Shown piece by piece: positions 41,191 to 50,439 of a DNA stretch of 64,000 nt. The position numbers and the translations under genes are program-made. The DNA is from Sphingomonas sp. Its GTDB lineage: Bacteria > Pseudomonadota > Alphaproteobacteria > Sphingomonadales > Sphingomonadaceae. The DNA lies in contig NZ_JAGHZV010000013.1 in NCBI RefSeq assembly GCF_017745215.1, positions 1 to 64,000 on the forward strand, given 5' to 3'. A model generated the notes under the pieces. That model did no database searches. It was not told the DNA's origin and saw only the letters and a list, made by a program, of their open reading frames with translations. Each line of letters starts with the position of its first letter. The stretch's first letter is position 1.

Positions 41191-42446
41191 TCCAGCCAGT
41201 CCGGCACTTGCTCGGCGTCCATGATCGTCTCGGCGGCGATCCGCTTGGCGACCACGGCGTAGCGATCGCCCGACACCAGCACCTCGGGCACCAGCGCGCG
41301 GCTGTTGTAGGTGCTCGCCATCGTCGCGCCATAGGCGCCGGCGCTGCGCAGCACGATCAGGTCGTCGGAGGCGACCGCATCCATCTCGCGCGCCTTGGCG
41401 AAGACGTCGGTGCTCTCGCACACCGGCCCCGCGACGTTCGCGACCATCCGCGCGCCCGTCGGCCGCACCGCCGCGACATCGTGCCAGGCGTCGTAGAGCG
41501 CCACGCGCGCAAGGTCGTTCATCGCCGCGTCGACGATCACCCAGGGATTGGTCACGCCGGGCTTCACCCACAGCACCTTGGTGAGCAGCACGCCGGCATT
41601 GGCGGCGATCACGCGGCCGGGCTCGAACATCAGCTCGACGCCCCAGTCCCTGGTCACCCGCGCGACCATCGCGCCATAATCGGCCGGGCTCGGCGGGTTC
41701 TCGTCGTCGCGATAGGGCACCCCCAGCCCGCCGCCGAGATCGACGTGGGTGATGCGGTGCCCCGCTTCGCGCAGCTCGGCGATCAGCTCGCCGACGCGCG
41801 TGAACGCCGCCTCGAGCGGCGCAAGGCTCTTCAATTGGCTGCCGATGTGCAGCGCCACGCCGCGCAGGTCGATCCCCGGCAGCGGCGCCAGCCGGTCGAA
41901 GATCGCACGCGCCTGGTCGATCGGCAGGCCGAACTTGTTCTCGGCCTTGCCGGTCGAGATCTTGGCGTGCGTGCCCGCGTCGACGTCGGGGTTGACGCGC
42001 AGCACCGCCGGTGCGCGCAGGCCGCGCGCGGCCGCCAGCTCGGCGAGGACGACGCCCTCCTCCTCGAGCTCGAGGTTGAACTGGCCGATGCCCATGTCGA
42101 GCCCCAGCGCCAGCTCCTCGCGCGTCTTGCCGACGCCCGAGAAGAGGATCTTCTCCGCCGGCATCCCCGCCGCGAGCGCGCGGTGGAGCTCGCCGCCCGA
42201 GACGACGTCGGCGCCGAAGCCTTCGTTCGCGAGCACGCGCAGCACGCCCAGGTTCGGATTGGCCTTGATCGCGAAGGCGAGGTTCGATTTCCCCGCCGCC
42301 GCCACGCCCTCGCGGAACACGCGCGCGTGCCGCTGGAAGGTCGCAGTCGAATAGACATACACCGGGGTGCCGACTTCGGCGGCGATCCGGGCAAGCGGCA
42401 CGTCTTCGGCGAAGAGCTCGCCGTCCCTCAGGTTGAAATGGTCCAT
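41187..42446 (-). CDS. lysA: diaminopimelate decarboxylase LysA
   Basis: A 419-aa PLP enzyme of the alanine-racemase fold. PLP Lys61 lies in LAFAIKANPN, followed by GADVVSGGELHRAL, HIGSQ and DLGGGLG; the C-terminal active-site CES is in AGPVCESTDVFAKAREM. It converts meso-diaminopimelate to L-lysine. Length is typical. It follows argH and an lptM-like gene, an arrangement common in Alphaproteobacteria. Confidence 0.97.
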   Translation of the reverse strand: MDHFNLRDGELFAEDVPLARIAAEVGTPVYVYSTATFQRHARVFREGVAAAGKSNLAFAIKANPNLGVLRVLANEGFGADVVSGGELHRALAAGMPAEKILFSGVGKTREELALGLDMGIGQFNLELEEEGVVLAELAAARGLRAPAVLRVNPDVDAGTHAKISTGKAENKFGLPIDQARAIFDRLAPLPGIDLRGVALHIGSQLKSLAPLEAAFTRVGELIAELREAGHRITHVDLGGGLGVPYRDDENPPSPADYGAMVARVTRDWGVELMFEPGRVIAANAGVLLTKVLWVKPGVTNPWVIVDAAMNDLARVALYDAWHDVAAVRPTGARMVANVAGPVCESTDVFAKAREMDAVASDDLIVLRSAGAYGATMASTYNSRALVPEVLVSGDRYAVVAKRIAAETIMDAEQVPDWLE

Positions 42447-42471
42447 CGTGCTTTCTGGAGACTGGAAGGGA

Positions 42472-42714
42472 TCAATCGGGCGGCGGGAGATCGAACTCGT
42501 CGCTGCGCCGTTCTTTCGAGCTTTCGATCAGCGTGTCGCTGCGCTCGGGGCGGGTCTGCGGCGGCGGCTCCACCAGCGCTTCGGCAGTGGGAGTCGCCTG
42601 CGCAGAATAGGGTTTGACCGGCAGCGACGCGCCCTGCGGCGGTTTGAGCGGCTCGCGCGCGCCGCAGGCGGCGAGCAGCAGCGCGGTCCCGGCGAGAAGC
42701 AGCAGTCGCACCAT
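42472..42714 (-). CDS. lptM: small LptM-like lipoprotein
   Basis: An 80-aa lipoprotein: signal [17 protein letters not shown] with lipobox LAAC, then GAREPLKPPQG, resembling the CGxxGPL-x-PP motif of LptM/YifL proteins, and a Pro-rich charged tail. LptM helps mature the LptD outer-membrane LPS translocon in E. coli. Position between argH and lysA is typical for the alphaproteobacterial member. Function is inferred. Confidence 0.72.
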   Translation of the reverse strand: MVRLLLLAGTALLLAACGAREPLKPPQGASLPVKPYSAQATPTAEALVEPPPQTRPERSDTLIESSKERRSDEFDLPPPD

Positions 42715-44090
42715 CAGCCTTCCTCCGCTCGCGCCTTCCGGGCCTCGGCAATCGCCTCGCGCACGCGCACCGGCGCGGTGCCGCCGAAGCTCGTGCGGCT
42801 CGCCACCGACGCATCGACGCTGAGAACGCCGTAGACGCTTTCGTCGATCCTGTCGTCAATCGCTTTCAGCGTGGCGATCGGCAGCTCGTGGAGCCGGACC
42901 CCCGCCGCCTCGGCCGCCGCCACCGCGCGCCCGGTGATGTGGTGCGCCTCGCGGAACGGCACCCCCGCCTCGCGGACCAGCCAGTCGGCAAGGTCGGTCG
43001 CGGTGGCGAAGCCGCTCTCCGCCAGCGCGCGCATCCGGTCGATGCGGAAGGTCGCGCTCTCGACCATCCCGGTCATCGCCGCGATCGACAGGCCGAGCAG
43101 ATCGTGCGCTTCGAACACCGGCGGCTTGTCGTCCTGCATGTCCTTCGAATAGGCGAGCGGCAGGCCCTTCATCGTGATCATCAGGCTGACGAGGCTGCCG
43201 ACGATCCGGCCGCTGTGCCCGCGCACCAGCTCCGCGGCATCGGGGTTGCGCTTCTGCGGCATGATCGAGCTGCCGGTCGACCATTGGTCCGAGAGCGCGA
43301 CGAAGCCGAAGGGCTGGCTCGCCCACACCACGAATTCCTCGGCGAGGCGCGAGAGGTGGAGGCTGCACTGCGCCGCCGCGGTGAGATACTCGATCGCGAA
43401 GTCGCGGTCCGAGACCGAATCGAGCGAGTTGCGCGTCGGCCCGTCGAAGCCCAGCGCCTGCGCCGTGGCGTCGCGGTCGATCGGGAAGCCCGTGCCGGCA
43501 AGCGCCGCCGAGCCGAGCGGGCAGAGGTTCATCCGCGCGCGCGCGTCGCGCAGGCGCGAGCGGTCGCGCGCGACCATCTCGTGATAGGCCATGAGGTGAT
43601 GGCCCAGCGTCACCGGCTGCGCGCTCTGGAGATGGGTGAAGCCGGGCATCACGCTTTCGGCATGTTCCTCGGCGCGAGCGAGCAACGCGTCCTGGAGCGC
43701 GCCGAGCGCCGCCTCGGCCTGGTCGATCGCGTCGCGCACCCAGAGGCGGAAGTCGGTCGCGACCTGGTCGTTGCGCGAGCGCGCGGTGTGGAGCCGCCCT
43801 GCCGTCGGGCCGATCGCCTGCGCGAGGCGATGCTCGGCGAACATGTGGATGTCCTCGAGCACGAGGTCGTCGGGCACGCCTTCGGCCTCGAACGCGACTT
43901 CGAGCCCGCGCAGCCCCTCGCCGATCGCCTCGGCCGCGTCGGCGGCGATGATGCCCTGCTTGCCCAGCATCGCGGCATGCGCCCGGCTGCCGCGCAGGTC
44001 CTGCCGCCACATCCGCTTGTCGAAGGGGATCGAGGCGTTTATCTCGCGCATGACCGCGGAGGGGCCTTCGGCAAACCTGCCGCCCCACAT
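42714..44090 (-). CDS. argH: argininosuccinate lyase ArgH
   Basis: A 458-aa fumarase/aspartase-superfamily enzyme: [18 protein letters not shown] at the start, [17 protein letters not shown], and the superfamily signature [12 protein letters not shown]. It cleaves argininosuccinate to arginine and fumarate. Length equals that of E. coli ArgH. The ATG at 44090 abuts the divergent TlpA-like gene, leaving almost no intergenic DNA. Its stop overlaps the lptM start by one base. Confidence 0.97.
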   Translation of the reverse strand: MWGGRFAEGPSAVMREINASIPFDKRMWRQDLRGSRAHAAMLGKQGIIAADAAEAIGEGLRGLEVAFEAEGVPDDLVLEDIHMFAEHRLAQAIGPTAGRLHTARSRNDQVATDFRLWVRDAIDQAEAALGALQDALLARAEEHAESVMPGFTHLQSAQPVTLGHHLMAYHEMVARDRSRLRDARARMNLCPLGSAALAGTGFPIDRDATAQALGFDGPTRNSLDSVSDRDFAIEYLTAAAQCSLHLSRLAEEFVVWASQPFGFVALSDQWSTGSSIMPQKRNPDAAELVRGHSGRIVGSLVSLMITMKGLPLAYSKDMQDDKPPVFEAHDLLGLSIAAMTGMVESATFRIDRMRALAESGFATATDLADWLVREAGVPFREAHHITGRAVAAAEAAGVRLHELPIATLKAIDDRIDESVYGVLSVDASVASRTSFGGTAPVRVREAIAEARKARAEEG

Positions 44091-44106
44091 GCTATTGGAG
44101 CTGTCC

Positions 44107-44712
44107 TTGCGCCCGGCGATCGTGCTTCTCCTCCTGACCGCGCTCGCGATCGGCGGCTGCGATAGGCAAACAAATGCCCCCGGGCAAGCGACCGGGGCCA
44201 ACACTGCGGAGACCGCTGCCGCGTCCGAGCCGGCCGAGGCCGCGGGCAACGAGACGGTTGTCGAGGAAGAGATCGGCAAGCTCAACCGCGCGCACAAGGG
44301 CGAAGCGGCGTTCATCACCCCCTTCGAGAACCCGGCGGGGCAGAAGGTCACGATCGCGGACTTCAAGGGCAAGCCGCTGCTGCTCAACCTCTGGGCGACC
44401 TGGTGCATCCCCTGCGTCAAGGAAATGCCGACGCTCGACGCGCTGGCGGCATCGCTGGGCGACAGCGTCCAGGTCGTCGCGGTCAGCCAGGATTCGAAGG
44501 GCGACGCCGTGGTCGCACCGTTCTTCCAGAAGGCTGGGTTCAAGAAGCTCCAGCCCTATCTCGATACCGATTCGGCGCTGAGCGTCGGGCTGGGGGTCAA
44601 TCTGCCGACGACGATCCTGTTCGATTCGCAAGGCAAGGAAGTCTGGCGGATGGAAGGCGGGATGGACTGGACCGGCGAGACGGCGAAAGAGCTGATCGCC
44701 GAGGCGAAGTAG
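44107..44712 (+). CDS. TlpA-like thioredoxin-fold lipoprotein
   Basis: A protein of about 201 aa with a lipoprotein signal ([17 protein letters not shown], lipobox IGGC), an acidic linker and a thioredoxin domain with [19 protein letters not shown], a WCxPC redox site. TlpA-type proteins reduce or isomerise periplasmic disulfides, often for cytochrome maturation. TTG at 44107 has GGAG 6 nt upstream; ATG at 44089 would overlap the divergent argH start codon. The tlpA-argH-lysA arrangement is known in other Alphaproteobacteria. Confidence 0.85.
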   Translation: MRPAIVLLLLTALAIGGCDRQTNAPGQATGANTAETAAASEPAEAAGNETVVEEEIGKLNRAHKGEAAFITPFENPAGQKVTIADFKGKPLLLNLWATWCIPCVKEMPTLDALAASLGDSVQVVAVSQDSKGDAVVAPFFQKAGFKKLQPYLDTDSALSVGLGVNLPTTILFDSQGKEVWRMEGGMDWTGETAKELIAEAK

Positions 44713-44738
44713 CAGGGTAGCAGGACGCGCTCCTGATC

Positions 44739-44820
44739 CGTCATCCCCGCGAAAGCCGGGACCCAGGGTTACGGAAGGCGTCGCTCGCTGCCCCGGGTCC
44801 CGGCTTTCGCCGGGATGACG
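44739..44820. repeat. dispersed palindromic repeat, copy C
   Basis: Left arm 44739-44766 (CGTCATCCCCGCGAAAGCC, one variant base) and right arm ending 44820. It lies between the convergent TlpA-like and PIN-domain genes. Confidence 0.88.
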
Positions 44821-44834
44821 ACCTGGGCATGGGC

Positions 44835-45335
44835 TTAAGCCCGCACGAACAAATTCCGCAGCCACAGCGGCCCCGCGCGGCCGGCGCGGTCCCACTCCTC
44901 GTCCTCGTCTTCCGCCGCATCGGGCGTATAGCCCCAGGGGTTGAACAGCTTCACCCGCCCGCCCTTGAACGCCGCGACGTCGCGCGTCACCAGGGTCAGC
45001 CCATGTTCGATCGCGGTCGCGGCGAGCAGGGCATTGCGCGATTCGGCCTGCGACATCGCCGCGCGCCGGCGCGCCACCGCCGCATCGATCGGCAATATCC
45101 GCCCGTCGAACGCCGGGATCAGCTGCTGGTCGATCCAGCTCCTCAGCGGCGCCACGGCCTCGCGGTCGCGCTTGCCGATCCGCGCCGCGGCATTCTCCAG
45201 CTCCACCAGCGAGAGCGCCGACAGGAACAGCCGCGTCCGGGCGACACCCGCGGCCCAGCGCGCCAGCCCGGCGTCGGTCCGTCCCGCGCGCGCCTTGCGC
45301 AGCTCGAACACCACGGGCGTGTCGAGCAGGAACAT
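44835..45335 (-). CDS. PIN-domain toxin (VapC/FitB type)
   Basis: A 166-aa PIN-domain protein: MFLLDTPVVFELRK with Asp5, LSLVELENAAARIG with the second acidic residue, RNALLAATAIEHGLTLVTRD with the later acidic residues. PIN toxins cleave RNA, often initiator tRNA or rRNA. The C-terminus has an unusual acidic stretch (DAAEDEDEEWD). The ATG overlaps the antitoxin stop, the normal toxin-antitoxin layout. Confidence 0.88.
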   Translation of the reverse strand: MFLLDTPVVFELRKARAGRTDAGLARWAAGVARTRLFLSALSLVELENAAARIGKRDREAVAPLRSWIDQQLIPAFDGRILPIDAAVARRRAAMSQAESRNALLAATAIEHGLTLVTRDVAAFKGGRVKLFNPWGYTPDAAEDEDEEWDRAGRAGPLWLRNLFVRA

Positions 45336-45598
45336 CAGCGCTTCTTCCCTGCCAGCTCCCAGCCGCCGTCGCGGCTCGCCCCCAAACCAATATCGCCTAG
45401 CCCGATGTCGCCTAGGCCCGGCATCGCGAGAAGATCGACGATGCTCTCGGTCTGGCCGCTCAGCTGGCGCCAGGCGTCGATGCTCATCAGAACGTGGGTG
45501 GGCTTGCCGCGGTCGGTCACGAACACCGGTTCGAGTCGCGCGGCGCGCTTCGCCTCGCTCACATCCTGGTTGAACTCGCGGCTGCCGATCACCTTCAT
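45335..45598 (-). CDS. Phd/YefM-type antitoxin
   Basis: An 87-aa protein with the Phd/YefM start MKVIGSREFNQDVSEAKRAA and FVTDRGKPTHVLMSIDAWRQL. The C-terminus, which should bind the toxin, contains a short tandem repeat GLGDIGLGDIGLG. It represses its own operon and blocks the PIN toxin. ATG at 45598 is preferred; a TTG at 45616 would add six residues. Confidence 0.87.
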   Translation of the reverse strand: MKVIGSREFNQDVSEAKRAARLEPVFVTDRGKPTHVLMSIDAWRQLSGQTESIVDLLAMPGLGDIGLGDIGLGASRDGGWELAGKKR

Positions 45599-45621
45599 GC
45601 GGTCGATTCCCGTCAAGAATA

Positions 45622-45639
45622 TGTAGGCACATACCTACA
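45622..45639. promoter_or_regulatory. operator of the toxin-antitoxin operon
   Basis: TGTAGG-CACATA-CCTACA is a perfect inverted repeat 24 bp upstream of the antitoxin ATG. It is a probable autoregulation site for the Phd-type antitoxin. Confidence 0.7.
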
Positions 45640-45802
45640 ATGTGACTCGCCGGCAACAAAATCCTTCCCGTTCACGAAAAACCATTGCCCCGAGGCGACC
45701 CCCGCGCCGATTTGCAGTTGCGCGGGACCGCGAAACCCGCCCCTTTCGCGTCGTTGACAACGCTGGACCGGCGCGAATGCCGGCCAGGGGGAGGGGCAGA
45801 CG

Positions 45803-47179
45803 ATGTTTTCCGAAGTCTGGGACAGCCTGATTCACACGATCGGCGACGTGCTGTCGCCGCACGGGCCGGCGGTGAACGCGGCCAAAAGCTATGGACCGGG
45901 CGACTATAGCGTCCATTTCTTCCTGCAGATCGCCGTGATCATCCTCACCTGCCGCGTGGTCGGCTGGCTCGGCAAGAAGCTGCTCGGCCAGCCGCAGGTC
46001 GTCGGCGAGATGATCGCGGGCGTGATCCTCGGGCCGTCGCTGCTGGGCCTCCTCTTCCCCGGCTTCCAGGCCGCGCTCTTCCCCAAGGAGACCAAGAGCG
46101 TCCTCTATGTCGGCGCGCAGTTCGGCGTGGGGCTCTACATGTTCCTCGTCGGCACCACGCTCCAGCTCGACCATTTCAAGTCCCAGGCGAAGAGCGCCTT
46201 CGGCGTCTCGATGGCGGGGATCGGCACCCCGTTCGTCTTCGCGATCCTGATCACGCCCTTCCTGCTGACCGTCCCCGGGCTGTTCGCGCCGGGGATCAGC
46301 ACCGCCAATGCGACGCTGTTCATGGGCGCCTGCATCGCGCTCACCGCCTTCCCGATGCTCGCACGGATCATCAACGAGCGCGGCCTCGCGAATTCGTCGC
46401 TCGGCACGCTCTCGCTGACCGCCGGCGCGTTCGACGATGCCTGCTCGTGGTGCGTGCTCGCGATCGTGCTCGCCACCTTCGGCGGCGGCCCCGGCGTCGC
46501 GGTGCTCGCGATCGGCGGCGGGCTCGCCTTTGCCGCGTTCATGCTGCTGTTCGGCAAGCGCCTGCTCGCCCCGCTCGGCCGGATGGTCGAGGCCGAGGGC
46601 GAGATGAGCTTCACCGTGATGGCGATCGTGCTCAGCCTGTTCGCGCTCTCGGCCTTCCTCATGGACGCGGTGGGCATCCACGCGGTGTTCGGCGGCTTCC
46701 TGCTCGGCGCCTGCATGCCGCGCGGCCTATTCGTCGAGGAATTGAAGAAGAAGGTCGAGCCGATCGCGGTGGTGCTGCTGCTGCCGATGTTCTTCACTTA
46801 TTCGGGGCTCAACACCCGGATGGACATGGTCAACTCGGTCCCGCTGCTGCTGATCGCGCTCGGCATCCTGGTCGTCTCGATCCTCGCCAAGTTCGGCGCC
46901 TGCTGGGCCGCCGCCCGGCTCGCCGGCGAGGACAATTCGACTGCGCTCGGCATCGGCGCGCTGATGAACTCGCGCGGGCTGATGGAGCTGATCATCATCA
47001 ACATCGGCCTGCAGAAGGGCATCATCGGCCCGACGCTGTTCTCGATGATGGTGCTGATGGCGATCGTCACCACGATGATGGCGGGGCCGCTGTTCGAGCT
47101 CGTCTACGGCCGCAAGGCGCGCGAGCGGGGCGAGCTTGCCCAGCTCCACGGCGGCACCGTCGCCGGCGCGGCGGCCTGA
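45803..47179 (+). CDS. CPA2-family cation:proton antiporter (KefB type)
   Basis: A 458-aa membrane protein with about twelve helices and CPA2 motifs: PQVVGEMIAGVILGPSLLG, GLYMFLVGTTLQLD, GAFDDACSWCVLA (the ion-binding Asp pair of helix 6) and AVFGGFLLGACMPRG. No C-terminal TrkA-N domain is present, so it is not a full KefB/KefC. It probably exchanges Na+ or K+ for protons. The ATG follows GGGGAGGGGC. Confidence 0.9.
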   Translation: MFSEVWDSLIHTIGDVLSPHGPAVNAAKSYGPGDYSVHFFLQIAVIILTCRVVGWLGKKLLGQPQVVGEMIAGVILGPSLLGLLFPGFQAALFPKETKSVLYVGAQFGVGLYMFLVGTTLQLDHFKSQAKSAFGVSMAGIGTPFVFAILITPFLLTVPGLFAPGISTANATLFMGACIALTAFPMLARIINERGLANSSLGTLSLTAGAFDDACSWCVLAIVLATFGGGPGVAVLAIGGGLAFAAFMLLFGKRLLAPLGRMVEAEGEMSFTVMAIVLSLFALSAFLMDAVGIHAVFGGFLLGACMPRGLFVEELKKKVEPIAVVLLLPMFFTYSGLNTRMDMVNSVPLLLIALGILVVSILAKFGACWAAARLAGEDNSTALGIGALMNSRGLMELIIINIGLQKGIIGPTLFSMMVLMAIVTTMMAGPLFELVYGRKARERGELAQLHGGTVAGAAA

Positions 47180-47191
47180 TCACCCGAGGTT

Positions 47192-47234
47192 CGCCCCGTT
47201 CCTCCTCCATCCTTCCCATAGGAGGAACGGGGCG
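47192..47234. terminator. strong hairpin downstream of the antiporter gene
   Basis: A perfect 15-bp stem CGCCCCGTTCCTCCT / AGGAGGAACGGGGCG with a 13-nt loop, without a T-run. It lies between the antiporter stop and the porin start, and may act as a terminator or processing site. Confidence 0.6.
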
Positions 47235-47265
47235 GCGCATTCTCCCTAAATCCGAAAGGCTCCCC

Positions 47266-48474
47266 ATGAAGCGATCGCTGGCGCTGCTGGCGGGGTTGCT
47301 GGCCGGCACCCCCGCGCTCGCGCAGGATGACGTGAAGTTCACCCCGAGCATCGATGCCCGGCTGCGCTACGACAAGACCGACCAGGACGGCGTCGCGCTC
47401 GACGCCAATGCGCTCACGCTCCGCGTCCGCCCCGGCGTCACCGTGGCGCGCGGCGAATGGTCGGCGCTGGTCGAGGGCGAGGCGACGATCGCACTGTCGG
47501 CCGGCTACAACGACGGGCTGAACGGCAAGACGCGCTATCCGGTCGTCGCCGATCCGCGCAACGTCGAGCTCAACCGCGCGCAGCTGCGCTGGGCCTCGGG
47601 CACGCATTCGGTCACGCTCGGCCGCCAGCGCATCGCGCTCGCCGACGAGCGCTTCGTCGGCCCCGCCGCCTGGCGCCAGAACGAGCAGACCTTCGACGCC
47701 GCGCGCGTACAATGGGGCTTCGGCAAGGCGATCACCGCCGACGTCACTTATTCGTGGAACCTCCGCACCGTGAACGGCGAGCGCGGCTTCGGCGCGCGGC
47801 CGACCGCGATCCACGGCGACAATGTCTTCGCGCTGCTGAGCTACAAGACCGGGCCCGGCACGCTCACCGGCTTCGCCTATCTGGTCGACCAGGACAGCGC
47901 GGCGGTGCAGGGCTATCGGCTGTCCAGCCAGACCTATGGCCTGCGCTTCGCCGGCAACACCGACATCGCCCCCAAGCTCAAGCTCAGCTACACCGCCAGC
48001 TGGGCGCGCCAGAGCGGCTGGCATCGCAACCCCAATGACTATGCCGCGACCTATTGGCTCGGCGAGGCAGGCCTGGCCTCGGGCAGGCTCACCGCCACCG
48101 CGGGCTATGAAGTACTCGGCGCGAGTTCGGGCGCGGCGCTGACCTCGGTCCAGACCCCGCTCGCTTCCTTCTTCAAGTGGAACGGCTGGGCGAGCAAGTT
48201 CAACCCGACGCCCGCCAACGGCCTGCGCGACGCCTATGGCACGATCGGCTATGGCTGGAAGAAGGTCGCGGGGCTCGACGCGATCACCCTCGCCGCGACG
48301 GTCCACCGCTTCGACAGCGACCGGCTCGACCAGCATTACGGCAACGAGTTCGACCTCGCCGCGATCGCGAAGCGGGGGCATTATACCGCTGCGGTGCGCT
48401 ACGCGAGCTACGACGCCCATGCCTTCGCGACCAATACGCGCAAGCTGTGGCTCACGCTGGAGTGGAGCCTGTAA
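47266..48474 (+). CDS. outer-membrane beta-barrel protein (alginate-export-like porin)
   Basis: A 402-aa secreted protein with signal peptide MKRSLALLAGLLAGTPALAQ and alternating amphipathic strands throughout, ending in LTLEWSL, a beta-signal-like terminus. Segments such as NRAQLRWASGTHSVTLGRQRI and DERFVGPAAWRQNEQTFDA fit the alginate-export (AlgE-like) porin family. The substrate is unknown. The ATG at 47266 follows GAAAGG. Confidence 0.82.
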   Translation: MKRSLALLAGLLAGTPALAQDDVKFTPSIDARLRYDKTDQDGVALDANALTLRVRPGVTVARGEWSALVEGEATIALSAGYNDGLNGKTRYPVVADPRNVELNRAQLRWASGTHSVTLGRQRIALADERFVGPAAWRQNEQTFDAARVQWGFGKAITADVTYSWNLRTVNGERGFGARPTAIHGDNVFALLSYKTGPGTLTGFAYLVDQDSAAVQGYRLSSQTYGLRFAGNTDIAPKLKLSYTASWARQSGWHRNPNDYAATYWLGEAGLASGRLTATAGYEVLGASSGAALTSVQTPLASFFKWNGWASKFNPTPANGLRDAYGTIGYGWKKVAGLDAITLAATVHRFDSDRLDQHYGNEFDLAAIAKRGHYTAAVRYASYDAHAFATNTRKLWLTLEWSL

Positions 48475-48491
48475 GCGCCCTTCTCTTCAGT

Positions 48492-48571
48492 CGTCATCCC
48501 GGCGAAAGCCGGGACCAGGGTTACAAGGACATCCCTCTTGGCCCTGGGTCCCGGCTTTCGCCGGGATGACG
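48492..48571. repeat. dispersed palindromic repeat, copy D
   Basis: Left arm from 48492 (CGTCATCCCGGCGAAAGCC...) and right arm 48544-48571. It lies between the convergent porin and halogenase genes. Confidence 0.9.
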
Positions 48572-48603
48572 GTGGTAGTTTGTCTATCCCAGGTTTGCAG
48601 GCA

Positions 48604-50151
48604 CTACCCCGCCAGCACCGCCCCGGCATTGATCTCGTCGATCAGCGCCCGGTGCGCGGGCAGGTCGTGCGCGGCGCGTTCGCCGAAGGTGCGGATCTTG
48701 CGGAACAGCTTCTCGGCTTCCGCGGCATTGGGGAATTCGTCGCGCACCGGGGTCAGGTCGGTGCGGAATTCCATGCCGTAGAGGATGTACTGATAGTTGA
48801 AGAAGGCGAAGCTCTCGAGGTCGAGGATGAAGTCGAACCGGCCCGGCGGGCGATAGCGCCATTGCTCGAGCAGCTCCTGCAGCCGCTCGGGGATCGACGC
48901 CGGATCGGCATTGTCGCGCCAGAACGGCTCATCGCGCTGGCTGAGGCAGTAATGGAGCTTCAGGAAGTTGACGATGTTGTCGTAGCGCGCGGTCATCAGT
49001 TCGTTGAAGCGCCGCGCGGGGGCGTCGACCGGGCCATTGTGCGGGAAGAGCTCGGCGATCATGCCGACCGCGGCTTCGATCATCACCACACCCGTCGATT
49101 CGAGCGGCTCGAGGAAGCCGCCCGCCAAGCCCACCGCGACGCAGTTGCGCACCCATTGCCGCTGGCGATAGCCCGCCTGGAAGGGGATGTGGCGCATCGC
49201 CGCCTCGGCCTCGGGCATCCCGAGATAGCCCGAGAGGATCGCCGCGGCGCGATCGTCGCTCATATGGCCGCTCGAATAGACGCAGCCGACGCCGTGGCCG
49301 CCCGACAGGCCGATGTCCCAGATCCACCCGCCTTCGTGCGCCGTCGCGATGGTGAAGCTCTCCAGCGGCGCGTCGGGCCGGTCATAGGGCAGCTTCACCG
49401 CCAGCGCGCGATCGGTGAAGAGGGCATGGCTCACCGGCTTGAACGGCACCCCCATCGCCTTGCCGATCAGCTCGGCGCGGAAGCCCGAGCAGTCGAGGTA
49501 GAGGTCGGCCCTGAGCTCGCCCAGCCGGTCGGTGATCACATGGTCGATCGCCCCCGTCGCATCGAGCTCGACGCGGGTCAGCAGCCCGCGGAGATGCTTC
49601 ACCCCCAGCTCGCGCGCACGCTCGGCGACCACTTCGGCCAGGCTCGCGGCGTCGAAATGATAGGCATAGTTGAGCGGGCCGGCGAAATCGCCTTCGAGCG
49701 GCCGCTTGGGCGCGCGCTGCGCCTCGGCGACGCGGTTCTGGATCGTCATCGCCTCCGCGAAGGGCGGGCGCTCCTTCTCGTCCTGGAGCAGCCAGTAGGA
49801 GACCAGGCTCGGGCCCTCGGTGTAGAAGGGCGCTTCGAAGGGATGGAAGAAGTGCCGCGGCCTGCCCGGCGTGGGCGTGCGCACCCAGTCAGTGAAGCGG
49901 ATGCCCTGCTTGAAGGTCGCGCTGGTCTCGCGAATGAAACGCGTCTCGTCGATGCCGATGAACTGGAGCGTGTTGCGGATCGTCGGGAAGGTGCCTTCGC
50001 CGACGCCGATGATCCCGATCTCGGGCGATTCAAGCAGCGTGATCTCGATCCGGTCCGATTCGGCGATCTCGAGATATCTGGCGAGATAGGCCGCGGCGAG
50101 CCACCCCGCCGTTCCCCCACCGATGATCAGGATGCTTCGTTTCCCCGCCAT
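48604..50151 (-). CDS. tryptophan-7-halogenase-family flavoprotein
   Basis: A 515-aa flavin-dependent halogenase homologue. The FAD-binding motif is GGGTAGW at 11-17. Lys81 (ATFKQGIRF) matches the catalytic Lys of PrnA/RebH, and FLEPLESTGV contains the conserved Glu. The WxWxIP motif of halogenases reads WIWDIG here, so the Pro is replaced. The enzyme would need FADH2 and halide. No biosynthetic cluster or tryptophan-related gene is adjacent, so the substrate is unknown. ATG at 50151 was chosen over upstream starts overlapping the tRNA. Confidence 0.88.
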   Translation of the reverse strand: MAGKRSILIIGGGTAGWLAAAYLARYLEIAESDRIEITLLESPEIGIIGVGEGTFPTIRNTLQFIGIDETRFIRETSATFKQGIRFTDWVRTPTPGRPRHFFHPFEAPFYTEGPSLVSYWLLQDEKERPPFAEAMTIQNRVAEAQRAPKRPLEGDFAGPLNYAYHFDAASLAEVVAERARELGVKHLRGLLTRVELDATGAIDHVITDRLGELRADLYLDCSGFRAELIGKAMGVPFKPVSHALFTDRALAVKLPYDRPDAPLESFTIATAHEGGWIWDIGLSGGHGVGCVYSSGHMSDDRAAAILSGYLGMPEAEAAMRHIPFQAGYRQRQWVRNCVAVGLAGGFLEPLESTGVVMIEAAVGMIAELFPHNGPVDAPARRFNELMTARYDNIVNFLKLHYCLSQRDEPFWRDNADPASIPERLQELLEQWRYRPPGRFDFILDLESFAFFNYQYILYGMEFRTDLTPVRDEFPNAAEAEKLFRKIRTFGERAAHDLPAHRALIDEINAGAVLAG

Positions 50152-50200
50152 GATCCCTGGCTTAGCCGAGCGCGGGGCCCGCGAACAGATGGGGACCGCG

Positions 50201-50274
50201 TGGATGCCCCGTGAGGATTCGAACCTCAATTGACGGAGTCAGAGTCCGTAGTCTTACCTTTAGACGACGGGGCA
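50201..50274 (-). tRNA. tRNA-Gln (anticodon CUG)
   Basis: A 74-nt cloverleaf with encoded CCA. The 7-bp acceptor TGCCCCG/CGGGGCA, the anticodon stem ACGGA/TCCGT around loop CTCTGAC (CTG) and the T-arm GAGGTTCGAATCCTC are complete. Confidence 0.96.
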
Positions 50275-50287
50275 ACGCGAGGCGGGC

Positions 50288-50316
50288 CGAATAGGCGGGT
50301 GGGCCGGGCCTGTCAA
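50288..50316 (-). promoter_or_regulatory. sigma70 promoter of tRNA-Gln
   Basis: Minus strand: TTGACA (50316-50311), 17-nt spacer, TATTCG (50293-50288). The predicted start is near 50281, seven bases before the mature 5' end. Confidence 0.75.
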
Positions 50317-50439
50317 CGCCGTGGAATCCCCGGGTGCGCTTGCCCCTCCCGCCGCCCTCCGCTAGCATCGCAGCCAAGCGCCGGGCGGCATCGCAAAATG
50401 CCGGGACGGAAAGAACAGAACAAGAAGAGAGAGTGTATC

